Source: Rhyacichthys aspro
Lineage: Eukaryota; Chordata; Actinopteri; Gobiiformes; Rhyacichthyidae
Assembly (NCBI GenBank): GCA_036850595.1
Contig: CM072161.1
Location: 18,185,812 to 18,249,811 of the forward strand
DNA: 64,000 nucleotides
Direction: 5' to 3'
Positions 63,701 through 64,000 of the stretch are shown piece by piece (position 1 is the first letter of the stretch; every line of letters begins with the position of its first letter). The translations under genes and the position numbers were made by a program. The notes beneath the pieces are model-generated. The model did not search any database. It was not told the DNA's origin and saw only the letters and a list, made by a program, of their open reading frames with translations.

Positions 63701-63858
63701 CTGACCTCAGCGAGACAGACGGGGTCCTCGGGCGCACAGCGGATGAAGTAGAACTCCCCCAGTTTCCAGAGCTGGACCGGGCCGTCGGGTCGAGTCCTGC
63801 TGCCCACAGATTTGTAGAAGGCGTAACTGCCTCGCTGACAGGAGGGAGCACCCAGCCA
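56507..63858 (-). CDS. arid6: ARID5-type chromatin regulator, 11 exons, 5' end outside window (probable arid6)
   Basis: Join, in transcript order: 63858-63706, 62559-62452, 61216-61021, 60924-60691, 60502-60396, 60302-60155, 59738-59686, 58886-58789, 58626-58449, 58287-58102, 57709-56507. The exons sum to 2664 nt, or 887 residues plus TGA, with every intron GT-AG and every phase consistent. Residues are numbered from the first one in the window. About 1-230 resemble the BAH-like N-terminal region of ARID5B, 238-245 is an AT-hook, and 286-377 is the ARID DNA-binding domain ending in the family hallmark GSTSAATCTRRHYER. AT-hook-like motifs follow at 397-409, 437-446 and 476-480, then a 400-residue disordered tail. 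ARID5 proteins are nuclear, bind AT-rich DNA and recruit co-regulators. The C-terminal signatures I know from ARID5A and ARID5B are absent, so this is a third paralogue; arid6 is my best name. The start codon should lie only a few residues upstream of the first exon shown, beyond 64000. Family assignment is near certain; the symbol is less so. Confidence 0.9.
58102..58287 (-). CDS. arid6: ARID gene exon j: further AT-hooks
   Basis: The exon is 186 nt, phase 0 to 0, residues 426-487. It contains KRGRGRPPGKRNK (436-448), a textbook AT-hook, then an Ala/Gln/Leu-rich stretch likely to be helical (IAQAKLLAQQQAKLK), and a second RGRPP (476-480). Acceptor CTGCAG precedes ATT; the donor is AGG followed by GTAAAC. 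With exons e and i this makes about five AT-hook-like motifs in one protein. Confidence 0.88.
58449..58626 (-). CDS. arid6: ARID gene exon i: end of ARID and basic RGRKP repeats
   Basis: The exon encodes the end of Arg366 and residues 367-425. LMLPYEEHLR closes the ARID domain. A Pro-rich linker (ELPLPPRPKG) leads into two tandem AT-hook-like motifs, RGRKP (397-401) and RGRKPGPK (404-411). ARID5A and ARID5B have no such array directly behind ARID as far as I recall. Donor GTGAGT. Confidence 0.88.
58789..58886 (-). CDS. arid6: ARID gene exon h: DNA-contacting half of ARID
   Basis: The exon encodes residues 334-365 plus two bases. VTSERLWKVVYNELG supplies the helix with the conserved Trp. CPGSTSAATCTRRHYE is the loop and C-terminal helix that in ARID domains contact DNA, and it is almost invariant between ARID5 paralogues. 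No expected residue is missing, so DNA binding is probably intact. The donor is AG followed by GTCAGT. Confidence 0.93.
59686..59738 (-). CDS. arid6: ARID gene exon g: 53-nt ARID core exon
   Basis: This short exon encodes the end of Ile316 and residues 317-333, DLFLMYSVVKRLGGYEK, the central ARID helix followed by the invariant LGGYE turn. The acceptor is CTGCAG and the donor is AAG followed by GTGAGT. It is supported by exact phase fit on both sides and by family similarity. Confidence 0.92.
60155..60302 (-). CDS. arid6: ARID gene exon f: start of ARID domain
   Basis: The exon encodes residues 267-315 plus one base. The ARID domain begins at about residue 286 with EEQLFLDQLFSFMERSGSPI and continues HKVPNLGFKK. 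Two candidate donors lie four bases apart (GTCAGT and GTACCA). The first is chosen because it alone keeps the frame into exon g and yields KKIDLFLMY, matching the ARID5 pattern GFKQINL. Confidence 0.9.
60396..60502 (-). CDS. arid6: ARID gene exon e: first AT-hook
   Basis: The exon encodes the end of codon 231 plus residues 232-266, ending in phase 0. It carries RGRPRKRKGR (residues 238-247), a canonical AT-hook core (RGRP) in a basic patch that can also serve as a nuclear localisation signal. A Ser/Thr-rich linker follows. A comparable RGRP motif sits at the same place in ARID5B, between the BAH-like region and the ARID domain. Confidence 0.88.
60691..60924 (-). CDS. arid6: ARID gene exon d: second BAH-like block
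   Basis: The exon encodes residues 153-230, entering in phase 1 and leaving in phase 1. The diagnostic stretches are VLSYPQYCRYRSL, LLALGGLKVA and VMYCRDTFNHPT, all close to the ARID5B N-terminal region. An insertion rich in Ala and Gly (TQGAAAGPG) replaces the more conserved linker of ARID5B. Acceptor CCTCAG; donor GTAAGT. Confidence 0.9.
61021..61216 (-). CDS. arid6: ARID gene exon c: end of first BAH-like block and linker
   Basis: The exon encodes residues 88-152 and ends in phase 1 (a single A completes Asn153 with the next exon). It starts DEVLAVSRKMVVKVEDLVRW, the BAH-like strand pattern seen in ARID5B. A polar, Asn/Lys-rich linker follows and ends LNIKTE, where IKTE fits a SUMO-acceptor consensus. 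The donor is GTAAGC and the following intron is only 96 nt. Confidence 0.88.
62452..62559 (-). CDS. arid6: ARID gene exon b: BAH-like region
   Basis: The exon encodes 36 residues (52-87), phase 0 to 0, with acceptor CTTCAG and donor GAG followed by GTGAGG. It contains LLWEDQTQRHLLASARLYF, then LPEDTPKGR and EHGE, a block strongly conserved in the ARID5 BAH-like region. The flanking introns of 1146 and 1235 nt are the two largest within this gene's visible part. Confidence 0.9.
63706..63858 (-). CDS. arid6: ARID gene exon a (first in window): start of BAH-like region
   Basis: The exon encodes 51 residues, phase 0 at both ends. The acceptor is CCTCAG before TGG and the donor is GAG followed by GTCAGA. 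It opens with WLGAPSC and contains FYKSV and FYFIRCAPEDPVCLAE, matching the start of the ARID5B BAH-like region, where the equivalent exon also begins at a Trp only a few residues from the initiator Met. The missing N-terminus is therefore probably very short. Confidence 0.88.
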
Positions 63859-64000
63859 CTGAGGACACAACAGACAAGGATATAAGTCACATTTATTCAT
63901 GCAATAAGAACAACTCCACAGCCATTTCCACTGTTTTCCTGTTCTTTCCAGAGAATTAGCCTAGTCTCTCTGGATACAACTGGATAAATATAAAATCAAA

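Larger units (their letters stand above)
57710..63705 (-). other. Introns of the ARID gene
   Basis: Ten introns lie at 62560-63705, 61217-62451, 60925-61020, 60503-60690, 60303-60395, 59739-60154, 58887-59685, 58627-58788, 58288-58448 and 57710-58101. All are GT-AG. Apart from AT-rich stretches and a short TTA-type run near 62818-62832 I see no repeat, RNA gene or extra exon in them. Confidence 0.85.

Overview
The window looks like nuclear DNA of a ray-finned (teleost) fish. It is AT-rich and gene-poor, its coding exons are split by GT-AG introns, and it carries tRNA-derived SINEs, hAT-type miniature elements and large minisatellite arrays. The two identifiable genes belong to animal families. 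No bacterial, phage or plasmid feature is present. Species cannot be fixed by eye.

Both genes are on the minus strand, in tandem. The right end (56507-63858) carries eleven exons of an ARID5-type chromatin/transcription regulator. It has a BAH-like N-terminus, an AT-hook, an ARID domain, further AT-hook-like motifs, and a long disordered C-terminus with CtBP-type, SUMO-acceptor and SUMO-binding motifs. All junctions were traced; phases agree throughout and give 887 residues plus a stop, with only the extreme N-terminus outside the window. It lacks the C-terminal motifs I know from ARID5A and ARID5B and is probably the fish paralogue called arid6. Two AATAAA signals lie about 0.7 kb after the stop.

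About 11 kb further on in the direction of transcription is the first coding exon of a drebrin-family actin-binding protein (44450-44532), in a CpG-rich patch with a CTG/CAG run just inside the intron. I could find no second exon, so 1-44449 is best read as part of a very large first intron, although this is inference.

The supposed intron and the intergenic DNA are dominated by two repeat vocabularies. One is a 21-bp minisatellite (core AAAACCTGTTCAAATCCATCT) at several sites. At two sites (19610-20326 and 39711-40419) it lies inside members of one hAT-like non-autonomous element family, each flanked by a perfect 8-bp target duplication. The other is an 11-bp word (AGGTCTAAACC / AGGACTAAACC) forming arrays, some with 33- or 55-bp higher-order units, and one large inverted pair at 37.2-39.2 kb. 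Smaller dispersed repeats also recur in the window. The long reading frames in these arrays are by-products of a repeat length divisible by three, not genes. I found no new enzymatic or defence system; the strongest new observations are the minisatellite-bearing hAT elements, the repeat architecture and the motif set of the ARID protein.
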